A stretch of DNA of 7,496 nucleotides from JAEUKA01 sp035340095 (GTDB taxonomy: Bacteria; Myxococcota_A; Polyangia; Palsa-1104; JAEUJZ01), in NCBI GenBank assembly GCA_035340095.1, contig DAORGN010000226.1:1-7496 (forward strand). The letters are read 5' to 3'. The translations under genes were made by a program, and so were the position numbers. Below are positions 1 through 5,711 of the stretch, piece by piece. The first letter of the stretch is position 1. Each line of letters opens with the position of its first letter. Below the pieces are notes generated by a model that worked only from the letters and a program-made list of their open reading frames with translations, had not been told where the DNA came from and ran no database searches.

Positions 1-945
1 GGCCTTGGGCGCGCCCGGTGGTGCCGAACCTTGCGTCGGGGCCGGGGCTGGCGGCGGCGGCGGCGGCATGGCCGAGCCCGGAGCGGAAGCCGACCCACCA
101 CCCGGTGGCGCGGGCGCTACGCGGGCTGCCCCGCCTATGCGCTCGGAAACACGCCTCTCTTCACTAGACACTGGCGCCATTGCCGACGGTGCCGGTGCCT
201 GTTCTTCGCTTTTCGACAGCAGCAGCAGCGAGCCAAATCCCAAGACGACCACGAGCGAAAGGAGTCCCCACAGCGCGAGTGAACGGCCCCGACGAGCGCC
301 GACTGGCAGAACGGCAGCGCCGGCAGCGATCACCGGCGGACTGGACGCCGCGCGCAGCTGCACGGATTGGGCCGCCTCGGGTGCCACAGACAAGGTGGCC
401 GCGACGGCAAGTCGGTTCAAAAAGTCATCAATCGACGGCGGACGCGCATCTGGCTTTTTGTCGAGTGCTGATAGCAATAGCTCGTCGAGCGCTGGCGATA
501 GCTCGGGCCGCAGGCTGCGCGGACTGACAGGCTTTTCGAGCAGCACCTTGATGCGAACCGCCGCCGCACTGCTGCCGGAAAATGGCGGTTCGCCCGACAG
601 AAGGTGGTACGCGACGCCGGCCAGATGATAGATCGTGCTCGCCACTGCGTCGGGCTTGCCCGATAGCACCTCGGGCGCGACGTAGGCCACGAGCAGATCG
701 ATGGCAGGGTCTTTCTGCGATTCGGGCCCCGAGAGCGCCACCGACTCGCGCAGATCGATCGTTTCTTCGCCGCTTGGTGCCGTCTTCAAAAGCACCTGGG
801 TCGGATGAACCAGCCTGGCTTTTCCGTCGGAAATTTGTGCAGCCAGAGTCGTCCCCAGCGCACGCACAAGCCGCACAATCCGCGCGACATCCTGACTTCC
901 GACAAGCGAAGCCAGCGTGGGCGCTGCGGTTTCGCTGCTCGACAT
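1..945 (-). CDS. Membrane-anchored pseudokinase (Ser/Thr kinase C-lobe only), 3' end cut by window edge
   Basis: The frame is open for 315 codons from ATG 945 to base 1, with no stop inside the window. Residues about 20-180 resemble the C-lobe of a bacterial Ser/Thr kinase: an APE motif (A90-E92), an alpha-F/alpha-G-like stretch STIYHLAGVAYHLLSGEPPF (103-122), and KKPDARP (163-169) with the Arg that normally pairs with APE. Catalytic parts are missing. There is no glycine loop or VAxK lysine, the HRD region has become LVHPTQVLL (45-53), and the DFG position reads DLRES (64-68). A single membrane segment lies at about 223-243, followed by a Pro/Ala/Gly-rich tail with six prolines at 294-299, presumably outside the cytoplasm. 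The start is supported by AGGGGGA at 957-951, five bases upstream of ATG. It follows the fliQ-like gene by 47 bases on the same strand, so it is probably co-transcribed. Inferred role: a non-catalytic regulator or scaffold. Catalytic inactivity is deduced from the sequence, not known. Confidence 0.8.
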   Translation of the reverse strand, partial: MSSSETAAPTLASLVGSQDVARIVRLVRALGTTLAAQISDGKARLVHPTQVLLKTAPSGEETIDLRESVALSGPESQKDPAIDLLVAYVAPEVLSGKPDAVASTIYHLAGVAYHLLSGEPPFSGSSAAAVRIKVLLEKPVSPRSLRPELSPALDELLLSALDKKPDARPPSIDDFLNRLAVAATLSVAPEAAQSVQLRAASSPPVIAAGAAVLPVGARRGRSLALWGLLSLVVVLGFGSLLLLSKSEEQAPAPSAMAPVSSEERRVSERIGGAARVAPAPPGGGSASAPGSAMPPPPPPAPAPTQGSAPPGAPKA

Positions 946-992
946 CAAAATCCCCCTGGCCCTTATCGTGCCACATTCGGCACAAAACAGCG

Positions 993-1256
993 TCAGAGCA
1001 AGGTCGGCAGCGACGACCACACCTGGGTCGCAAACGTCACAATTTTGGTCAGCACATACGGTCCAGCCACATACAGCGTCGCCAGGCCCAAAAGCAGCCG
1101 CACCGCGACGGGCAGCGACGAATCAGAAATTCCCAGCCGCGCTTGCAGCCACGCCGTCACAAACGCCGACAGCACCGCCACCACGATGACCGGCAAAGAG
1201 CACAGCACCGCCAGCGACAACGCCGACGACAAAAGCGCCAGAAGTTGCGCGCTCAT
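993..1256 (-). CDS. fliQ: FliQ/SctS-family type III export gate protein
   Basis: The 87-residue product matches the usual 85-90 residue size of FliQ/SctS, the small two-helix inner-membrane subunit that packs around the FliP5-FliR core of the type III export gate. Two hydrophobic hairpins are visible, at about 12-36 and 52-75. The linking segment QARLGISDSSLPVAVR (38-53) sits where the family has a QA.TQIQ..TL.F..K-type loop. The match is clear in layout but divergent: the usual Lys is Arg53, and the QIQ portion is changed. I prefer ATG 1256 over an in-frame ATG four codons upstream (1268) because 1256 makes an ATGA overlap with the stop of the preceding fliP-like gene, typical of translational coupling. 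Because the flagellar and injectisome families are homologous, sctS would be an equally valid name. Confidence 0.87.
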   Translation of the reverse strand: MSAQLLALLSSALSLAVLCSLPVIVVAVLSAFVTAWLQARLGISDSSLPVAVRLLLGLATLYVAGPYVLTKIVTFATQVWSSLPTLL

Positions 1257-1870
1257 GGGGCACCCCACAGCAGGCCGCGATACAGCAGCGAAAAACCATC
1301 GCAGACCACAAACAAAAGCAGCTTAAACGCCAGCGTCACCGTCTGAACGGGCAGGCCGTGGAGCTGCAAACCGGACAGAAGCAGCGCCACCAGCAGATCG
1401 ATCAAAAGAAATGGCAGCAGCAGCACAAAGCCAAGCTGAAACGCCGTCCGTAGCTCGCCGAGCAGAAATGCCGCCAGCGTCACCGGCAGCGCGCCTGATT
1501 CGATGGTGGCGCCCTGTTTTTGGGCCGCCCGCTCGGCGAGTGCGCTGACTTGGGCACGGTCGGCGGCGCGGGTGTGCGTCATCAAAAACTGTTCTAACGG
1601 CGAAAGACCGGCTTTCCACAGCTCACTGCTCGTCGCAGAATCCGGCGCTGCCGCCACTTGGGCAACACTGCGCGAAACAACCGGCAACATCGTCAGCGCC
1701 GAAAGCGAAAGACCCAGAAACACCGTCACCATCAGCGGCGGCACGCCCTGCCCGATGCCCCGCCGGAGCACTTGCAACACGACGGCCACTTTGACGTAGG
1801 CCAAGAGCGAAAAAAACACGAACAGCAAAACCGGCAGGCCCGCGCGAACAAACTCGACTGTCGACGTCAT
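1253..1870 (-). CDS. fliP: FliP/SctR-family type III export gate protein, divergent
   Basis: The 205-residue membrane protein is homologous to FliP/SctR, which forms the pentameric core of the type III secretion export gate. Recognisable family segments in order are: N-terminal hydrophobic hairpin with a V.VVLQVLRRGIG stretch (about 29-40), PP..V (44-48) leading into a membrane helix, the periplasmic region PLEQFLMTHTRAADRA (91-106), GELRTAFQLGFVLLLPFLLID (138-158), and FKLLLFVVCDGFSLL (182-196). The residues 138-158 segment follows the FliP signature SEL..AF.IGF...PFL.ID with Ser changed to Gly. There is no cleavable signal peptide, as is common for SctR proteins. Unusually, the conserved MMM loop is Leu170-His171-Gly172. 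ATG 1870 is chosen because it overlaps the fliO stop as ATGA; a start 19 codons upstream (1927) would lie deep inside fliO. Family membership is secure, but whether it is flagellar or injectisome-type is unresolved. Confidence 0.92.
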   Translation of the reverse strand: MTSTVEFVRAGLPVLLFVFFSLLAYVKVAVVLQVLRRGIGQGVPPLMVTVFLGLSLSALTMLPVVSRSVAQVAAAPDSATSSELWKAGLSPLEQFLMTHTRAADRAQVSALAERAAQKQGATIESGALPVTLAAFLLGELRTAFQLGFVLLLPFLLIDLLVALLLSGLQLHGLPVQTVTLAFKLLLFVVCDGFSLLYRGLLWGAP

Positions 1871-2250
1871 GGCATCTGCCCGTCTGCCTGCGAGGACTCG
1901 TTTTTCGGCGGCACAGGCGGCAGCCACGACGGGGAAAGGTCGACTTGATCTTCTGTTTTTGTCGCGTGCGATGCCGGGTCACAAGACAGATCACACAGAA
2001 GCGACAGACCCGACGCTCCGCCGCCCAGAAGCAGCTTGCGATCCAAAACGCGCACCAGATAGACCGCGTGCGTCGACGACAGCTGCTGCTTTTCCAGCAG
2101 CGTCACCATCCCCGACGCGCGCCCGCGCTGGGTCCGCCTGACCAAGATCAGCACCGCCACCAAAAGCAGCAGCACCAGCGTCGCCCGCAAAAGCAGCCCG
2201 AGCACAGGCCAGGAGTCAACCCAAGGCGCAAGTAAAAGCTGAGCCAGCAT
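1867..2250 (-). CDS. fliO: FliO-like type III export assembly protein
   Basis: The 127-residue product has the FliO plan: a short N-terminus, one membrane helix at about 16-37 ending in VRR, then a small cytoplasmic domain. In that domain the segment 57-87 (LSSTHAVYLVRVLDRKLLLG followed by SLL) follows the FliO pattern L.....VYLV.V.....LLG....G...L. The last 35 residues are polar and Pro-rich, without recognisable motifs. FliO is an assembly factor that stabilises FliP during flagellar export-gate formation, and its position immediately upstream of fliP (ATGA overlap) fits that job. The start is constrained: an in-frame TGA lies three codons upstream of ATG 2250. There is no clear Shine-Dalgarno sequence before it, which fits a very short leader from the promoter proposed upstream. 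FliO is poorly conserved, so the call rests on topology, the C-terminal motif and gene order together. Confidence 0.8.
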   Translation of the reverse strand: MLAQLLLAPWVDSWPVLGLLLRATLVLLLLVAVLILVRRTQRGRASGMVTLLEKQQLSSTHAVYLVRVLDRKLLLGGGASGLSLLCDLSCDPASHATKTEDQVDLSPSWLPPVPPKNESSQADGQMP

Positions 2251-2258
2251 CTTTGTTC

Positions 2259-2288
2259 ATGAGAAGCGACCTGCCCATCTTCTGTCAA
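2259..2288 (-). promoter_or_regulatory. Possible promoter of the fliO-fliP-fliQ-pseudokinase operon
   Basis: On the minus strand a perfect -35 hexamer TTGACA (2288-2283) is followed after 18 bases by TCTCAT (2264-2259), which matches four of six bases of a sigma-70 type -10. Transcription would begin near base 2252, leaving almost no leader before the fliO ATG at 2250. This agrees with the lack of a ribosome-binding site there. It lies in the 79-base divergent gap 2251-2329, where I found no equally good plus-strand promoter for the gene at 2330. Confidence 0.42.
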
Positions 2289-2329
2289 GCCAGCAGCCGC
2301 TTGGAGTAGTCTGCCGCTGGACGTTTCCC

Positions 2330-3634
2330 ATGAAGCCGCTTTCGCCCATTCGCTTCCCGCTGAGCATCGGCTCGACGCCAGCCAACTTGGCGCTTGGCAT
2401 CTGCGTCATTGGTTTTTTCGGTGGTGGACCGGTGTTTTTCGGGTCGCTCTTGCCCGACTTCGTCGCCATTGTGTGCGGTCTGCTCATCGCGCTGTGGTTT
2501 TTTGGGCTGTGTATGCTGCCGTTTTCCTATCGCAAGGAACGCGCGTCTGACCTTGTGGTGGGTCCGGAAGGAATCCAGGTATTCGGAGGCCGCTTTTCGA
2601 CGAAAAAACTCGGCTGGTCGCAGCTTGCACAAGACGGCGCCATCGCGCTTTCCAAGACCGAGCCAAGCGCCGATGCACCCGCGCTTTCCGAGCTATCACT
2701 TGGCGGGGAAGTCATGGTGCGCAGCGAAGAAAGTGATGCGCATGAGTCGCTGGCCGCGCTGCATGAGAGCCTCTGTACGTTTGCGGAAGGATATCTGGAT
2801 GCAAACATGCCCGCACAGGCCCCGGTTCTCGATCCGCGGGTGCTGCACTGTCCAAGCTGCGGCGCGCCCCAACCCGCGACGAACAAAGCCCATCTTTCCT
2901 GCTTGTTTTGTGGTGCACAGGTTCCCGTTCCAAGTGCGCTTCAGGAAGCGGTGCACAGCGCAATGTCAGTGGCCGAAGATCGAGTGGCAACGCGAAAATC
3001 GCTTCAGGAACTGACCCGCTGGCCGCGCGCGCGTTTTGTAAACCAAGTGTTGGCGATTGCGATGTTTCCGCTCGCTTTGTCGTGGCCACTGATGGCAGCG
3101 TTTACGTCGGAGTTTTTTCAGTACTACGACATCTTGCGCTGGCGTGATGTCTTCATCCTGTTTTTCGCCACCTGTTCGATGTCTTTGGGAATGGTTCTGT
3201 TTCTGCAATCGCAGCTGGTTCTCCGTCGAGCTTTTGCACTTATCAGCGCATCATTTCATGCGCTTCCACCCGAAGACGGACAGTCTGCCTATCGCTGCCG
3301 ATCCTGCGCAGCTCCGATTGTGACGCCCGAGCAGATCGAGGAACCGCTCTTTGTCTGTCCGTACTGCCGCTGTGACAACGTGATCCTCGGCGCGCTTTTG
3401 CCGCATACCGTCCACACAGAATCCGAGCAAAGACAGTCGCTGGACGCACTGCTTGTCGAACGGAAGCGCACACGGAATCGCTGGCGTCTGGGAATCGTCG
3501 TGTCTGTCCTGTTGATCGGAGCAGGTGGACAGGTCGCATGTTCCGCGATCCAACGGGTCAAACAGTCGTCGCTGCCACGCCATGCTCCAGTGGATCGCAC
3601 CTGGTCTTATGAACCCGGCTGGGTCAAACAATAA
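2330..3634 (+). CDS. Polytopic membrane protein with two zinc ribbons, function unknown
   Basis: I do not recognise this 434-residue protein as a named family. Hydrophobic segments lie at about 19-40, 43-64, 238-258, 273-293 and 387-405, so it should be an inner-membrane protein. Between the second and third segments, residues about 70-160 contain a beta-rich stretch (LVVGPEGIQVFGGRFSTKKL, 75-94) reminiscent of bacterial PH-like domains, though this is only a resemblance. It is followed by a zinc ribbon with C174/C177 and C191/C194. A second ribbon, C323/C326 and C343/C346 (with an extra C348), lies between the fourth and fifth segments. Both ribbons fall in loops of similar polarity, so they may face the same compartment or pair in an oligomer. 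ATG 2330 has only a weak ribosome-binding site; no better in-frame start was seen. The next gene follows after 29 bases, suggesting co-transcription. Confidence 0.85.
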   Translation: MKPLSPIRFPLSIGSTPANLALGICVIGFFGGGPVFFGSLLPDFVAIVCGLLIALWFFGLCMLPFSYRKERASDLVVGPEGIQVFGGRFSTKKLGWSQLAQDGAIALSKTEPSADAPALSELSLGGEVMVRSEESDAHESLAALHESLCTFAEGYLDANMPAQAPVLDPRVLHCPSCGAPQPATNKAHLSCLFCGAQVPVPSALQEAVHSAMSVAEDRVATRKSLQELTRWPRARFVNQVLAIAMFPLALSWPLMAAFTSEFFQYYDILRWRDVFILFFATCSMSLGMVLFLQSQLVLRRAFALISASFHALPPEDGQSAYRCRSCAAPIVTPEQIEEPLFVCPYCRCDNVILGALLPHTVHTESEQRQSLDALLVERKRTRNRWRLGIVVSVLLIGAGGQVACSAIQRVKQSSLPRHAPVDRTWSYEPGWVKQ

Positions 3635-3663
3635 CCGCGCGCAAACGGACAAATCGGGCTGTC

Positions 3664-4791
3664 ATGAAACGAAGCACAAAACGCTCTATTTCGTCGCTGC
3701 TGCAAATCTGTTTGCTGCTGTGTGCGGCTTCCTGCTGGCAGCAAAAACCCGCGATTCCCAAACCTGATTTCACACTCACGCCGGCCCTTGCTTCGCAGCT
3801 TGTGCGGCTGTCGCTCGATTGTGTGGATCGACCATGGCCCAACAAACCGGGCCACGTTCTCGACGGAGAAACCGCGCTCAAAGCGCCCGCACAACTGACT
3901 CCGGCATTCTTTGGTTGTTTCGATTGGCACTCGGCTGTGCATGGTCACTGGGCACTTGCGCGGGTGCTTGGGCGGTTCCCACACCTGCCGGAAAAAGACG
4001 CGATCAGACAGAAGCTCGCGGCCCACCTTACGCCCCAAAACATCGAACAAGAGCGACAGTTTTTCCTGCAAGAGCGCAACCGGACCTTTGAACGTCCGTA
4101 TGGAATGGGCTGGCTTCTGCGACTGTATGCCGAGCTTCATACCTTGCCCGATCCCGACGCCAAAAACTGGGAGTCAGCCGTCGCACCGCTCGGCACGCTG
4201 ATGATGCAGCGACTGGGCGAATATCTGGGCCGGCTGACGGTGCCGGTCCGTTCGGGAACGCATGACAACACCGCGTATGCGATGATTCATGCGCTCGATG
4301 CCGCGCGGGTGTTTCAATATGAAGCATTTGAAAAGACTCTTATTGAGCGGGCGCGCAGCTTCTATCTGGCGGACCGTCAGTGTCCGGCAGCCTATGAACC
4401 ATCGGGAGAAGACTTCATCTCGCCGTGCTTGGTCGAAGCCGATCTGATGCGGCGCGTGCTTCCGCCCGGCGAGTTTTCCGCGTGGTATCGACAGTTTTTG
4501 CCGCCCACAAGCTCGCCAGGCTTTGCCACGCTGCGAACGCCGGTTGCGGTCCGCGATCGCCACGATCCGCGCATCGGTCACCTGATCGGTCTTTCGTTCC
4601 AGCGCGCCGCAGCCCTGCGAGGAATCGCCAGCACACTGTCTTTTGACGATCGGCAAGAAGGGCCGCTCTTGCTCTCTGCGTCACAACACGCCAAAGACGG
4701 GCTCGCCCAGATGATGGATTCGGGCTACGGCGGATCGCACTGGCTGGCGTCGTTTGCGCTGTATCTTTTTACCGACGTGGGACTGCCCTAA
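3664..4791 (+). CDS. DUF2891-family putative lipoprotein
   Basis: The 375-residue product carries the hallmark segments of the uncharacterised DUF2891 family: CFDWHSAVHGHW (85-96), ERPYGMGW (143-150), GTHDNTAYAM (198-207), YEPSGEDFISPCLVEADLMR (244-263), HLIGLSFQRA (306-315), and a C-terminal GGSHWLASFALYL (356-368). The clusters of His, Trp, Asp and Glu between amphipathic helices suggest an all-helical enzyme-like fold with a polar pocket. No activity is established for the family, so I do not assign one. Family members are usually about 330-350 residues, and the extra N-terminus here is a secretion signal: basic MKRSTKRS, a hydrophobic core (11-22), then Cys24 in AASC. That makes an imperfect lipobox, because position -3 is Ala rather than Leu, so either a lipoprotein or an ordinary exported protein is possible. 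It lies 29 bases after the zinc-ribbon membrane protein and probably shares its transcript. Confidence 0.87.
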   Translation: MKRSTKRSISSLLQICLLLCAASCWQQKPAIPKPDFTLTPALASQLVRLSLDCVDRPWPNKPGHVLDGETALKAPAQLTPAFFGCFDWHSAVHGHWALARVLGRFPHLPEKDAIRQKLAAHLTPQNIEQERQFFLQERNRTFERPYGMGWLLRLYAELHTLPDPDAKNWESAVAPLGTLMMQRLGEYLGRLTVPVRSGTHDNTAYAMIHALDAARVFQYEAFEKTLIERARSFYLADRQCPAAYEPSGEDFISPCLVEADLMRRVLPPGEFSAWYRQFLPPTSSPGFATLRTPVAVRDRHDPRIGHLIGLSFQRAAALRGIASTLSFDDRQEGPLLLSASQHAKDGLAQMMDSGYGGSHWLASFALYLFTDVGLP

Positions 4792-4834
4792 CCTGCGGCG
4801 ATTGACCGGCAAGCCCGCGCGCAGAGCCGAAATT

Positions 4835-4856
4835 GGTTGTGCTATAGTGCGCAACC
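4835..4856 (+). promoter_or_regulatory. Promoter -10 box inside an 8-bp inverted repeat
   Basis: A good -10 hexamer TATAGT (4843-4848) lies 26 bases upstream of the TTG start at 4875 and would place transcription start near 4855. No recognisable TTGACA-like -35 lies at the correct distance: 4820-4825 reads CGCAGA, and TTGACC at 4803 is too far. The hexamer is flanked symmetrically by GGTTGTGC (4835-4842) and GCGCAACC (4849-4856), which pair over eight positions with one G-T wobble. The dyad could be an operator for a dimeric regulator, covering the -10 and compensating for the missing -35. It lacks a following T-run, so it is not a convincing terminator for the preceding gene. Confidence 0.5.
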
Positions 4857-4861
4857 CAAAC

Positions 4862-4867
4862 GGGAGA
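4862..4867 (+). promoter_or_regulatory. Ribosome-binding site that fixes a TTG start
   Basis: GGGAGA is placed seven bases before TTG 4875. No ATG or GTG in the same frame lies between this site and the conserved N-terminal helix of the protein, so the TTG is the best-supported start of the zinc-ribbon/Tudor-like gene. Confidence 0.6.
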
Positions 4868-4874
4868 AATTGTC

Positions 4875-5672
4875 TTGTCCGACGATCACGCTTCACTCGT
4901 CAAAAAACTCAAGGACGATATCCTTCACGTAAACGACGTGGTGGCCAGCGCCATTGAAAGTGGCGAACGTCAGCAGCAGTACGCTGCCGGGCCGCTCATT
5001 CCACCGCTCGTCGAGCGCTACAACCAGTTACTGGCCCAGACCGCTGAAAGCGAACATCACCAACTGGAGCGCACCGTCGGTCGGATGCTGACGGATCTGC
5101 GTCGCCACGCTTCGTCTTTGGCCAAGCAGGTGTCCGGTCAGCGCGCGGAAAAAGCCGCCGATGCGGGTCAGCCTTTTTTGCTGTCGCGTCCACAAGCGGT
5201 CAGCGGTTATCGCGAAGGTCCGCGGGCGCCACGCAGCAAGCCCAAGTATGCCGTCGGTGGTGAAGTCGAAGCCTGGTGCGGCAAGTGCAAAGAGCTGCGC
5301 ACCCACGACATCGTTGCCGTCATCGACGAGCAGCCCAAGCAAGTGCTCTGTACGTTCTGCAAAAGTCGTCACGGCTACCGCACCGAACCGGCACGCGGCG
5401 CGGCGGGCGACGAGTCAGCCGCCAAAAACGTACCGATCACGACGAGCAGTCGGGCGGGCGGAAAAAACGACAAAGCGACCAAAGAGCGGCTTCAGCTCGA
5501 GCGTGAGCTGCTCGATGCAGTGACGGCTCCCCAGTTCGATCCGCGCGACAACTTCAAACCGGGTCAGATCATCGCGCATCCCAAGTGGGGCCGTGGCAAG
5601 ATCGAAAGCGTGCTACGCGGGAGCTTGCTGGTGCGATTCCTCGACGGACTGCGGCAAGTCTCGCGACAATAA
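4875..5672 (+). CDS. Zinc-ribbon protein with CarD/UvrD-tail-like C-terminal module
   Basis: The 265-residue product is probably cytoplasmic, with no signal or membrane segment. Residues 1-90 are predicted helical with many charged residues, possibly coiled coil. A low-complexity linker (about 90-125) leads to a zinc ribbon with C135/C138 (WCGKCKELRTHDI) and C159/C162 (LCTFCKSRHGYR). After a second basic, flexible linker (170-200), the C-terminus ends in FKPGQIIAHPKWGRGKIESV (227-246) and VRFLDGLRQV. This F..G..I.HP..G.G.I pattern is shared by the RNA-polymerase-binding domain of CarD/CdnL and by the Tudor-like tail of UvrD/PcrA, so interaction with RNA polymerase or nucleic acid is a reasonable inference. 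I cannot choose between the two from sequence alone. Proteins of this layout occur as uncharacterised proteins in Myxococcota as far as I recall. It begins at TTG with a good ribosome-binding site, and the next gene follows 39 bases after its stop. Confidence 0.85.
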   Translation: MSDDHASLVKKLKDDILHVNDVVASAIESGERQQQYAAGPLIPPLVERYNQLLAQTAESEHHQLERTVGRMLTDLRRHASSLAKQVSGQRAEKAADAGQPFLLSRPQAVSGYREGPRAPRSKPKYAVGGEVEAWCGKCKELRTHDIVAVIDEQPKQVLCTFCKSRHGYRTEPARGAAGDESAAKNVPITTSSRAGGKNDKATKERLQLERELLDAVTAPQFDPRDNFKPGQIIAHPKWGRGKIESVLRGSLLVRFLDGLRQVSRQ

Positions 5673-5701
5673 TCGAACCGACCGAAAATCCCCTGTGTTG
5701 C

Positions 5702-5707
5702 GGAGGG
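5702..5707 (+). promoter_or_regulatory. Strong ribosome-binding site of the GH5 gene
   Basis: GGAGGG ends four bases before ATG 5712 and is close to the ideal anti-Shine-Dalgarno complement. It supports this ATG over the adjacent in-frame GTG at 5709, which would be too close to the site. Confidence 0.7.
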
Positions 5708-5711
5708 AGTG

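Noticed and set aside
49..66. GGC/CCG trinucleotide repeat
   Set aside because: It encodes six consecutive prolines in the tail of the pseudokinase; a coding low-complexity tract, not a separate repeat element.
5..628. Long plus-strand open frame rich in Gly/Ala at the left edge
   Set aside because: It is antisense to the pseudokinase frame, which carries recognisable kinase motifs, a membrane helix and a ribosome-binding site; this frame is low-complexity from the GC-rich complement of the Pro/Ala tail.
428..1033. Minus-strand 201-codon open frame overlapping the pseudokinase and the fliQ end
   Set aside because: Composition is Arg/Cys/Ala-rich without domain motifs, and it is out of frame with the pseudokinase on the same strand.
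582..1346. Plus-strand 254-codon open frame opposite fliQ and the pseudokinase
   Set aside because: Arg/Gln/His-rich translation typical of an antisense shadow; the opposite strand carries conserved membrane-protein families.
1870..1927. Longer N-terminus for the FliP homologue starting at ATG 1927
   Set aside because: It would add 19 polar, non-conserved residues encoded within fliO; ATG 1870 has an ATGA overlap and begins right at the family homology.
4803..4808. TTGACC as a -35 for the promoter at 4843
   Set aside because: The gap of 34 bases to the -10 is double the usable spacing.
4835..4856. Inverted repeat as an intrinsic terminator of the DUF2891 gene
   Set aside because: No T-run follows the stem, and the loop is a good -10 hexamer, so a promoter/operator reading fits better.
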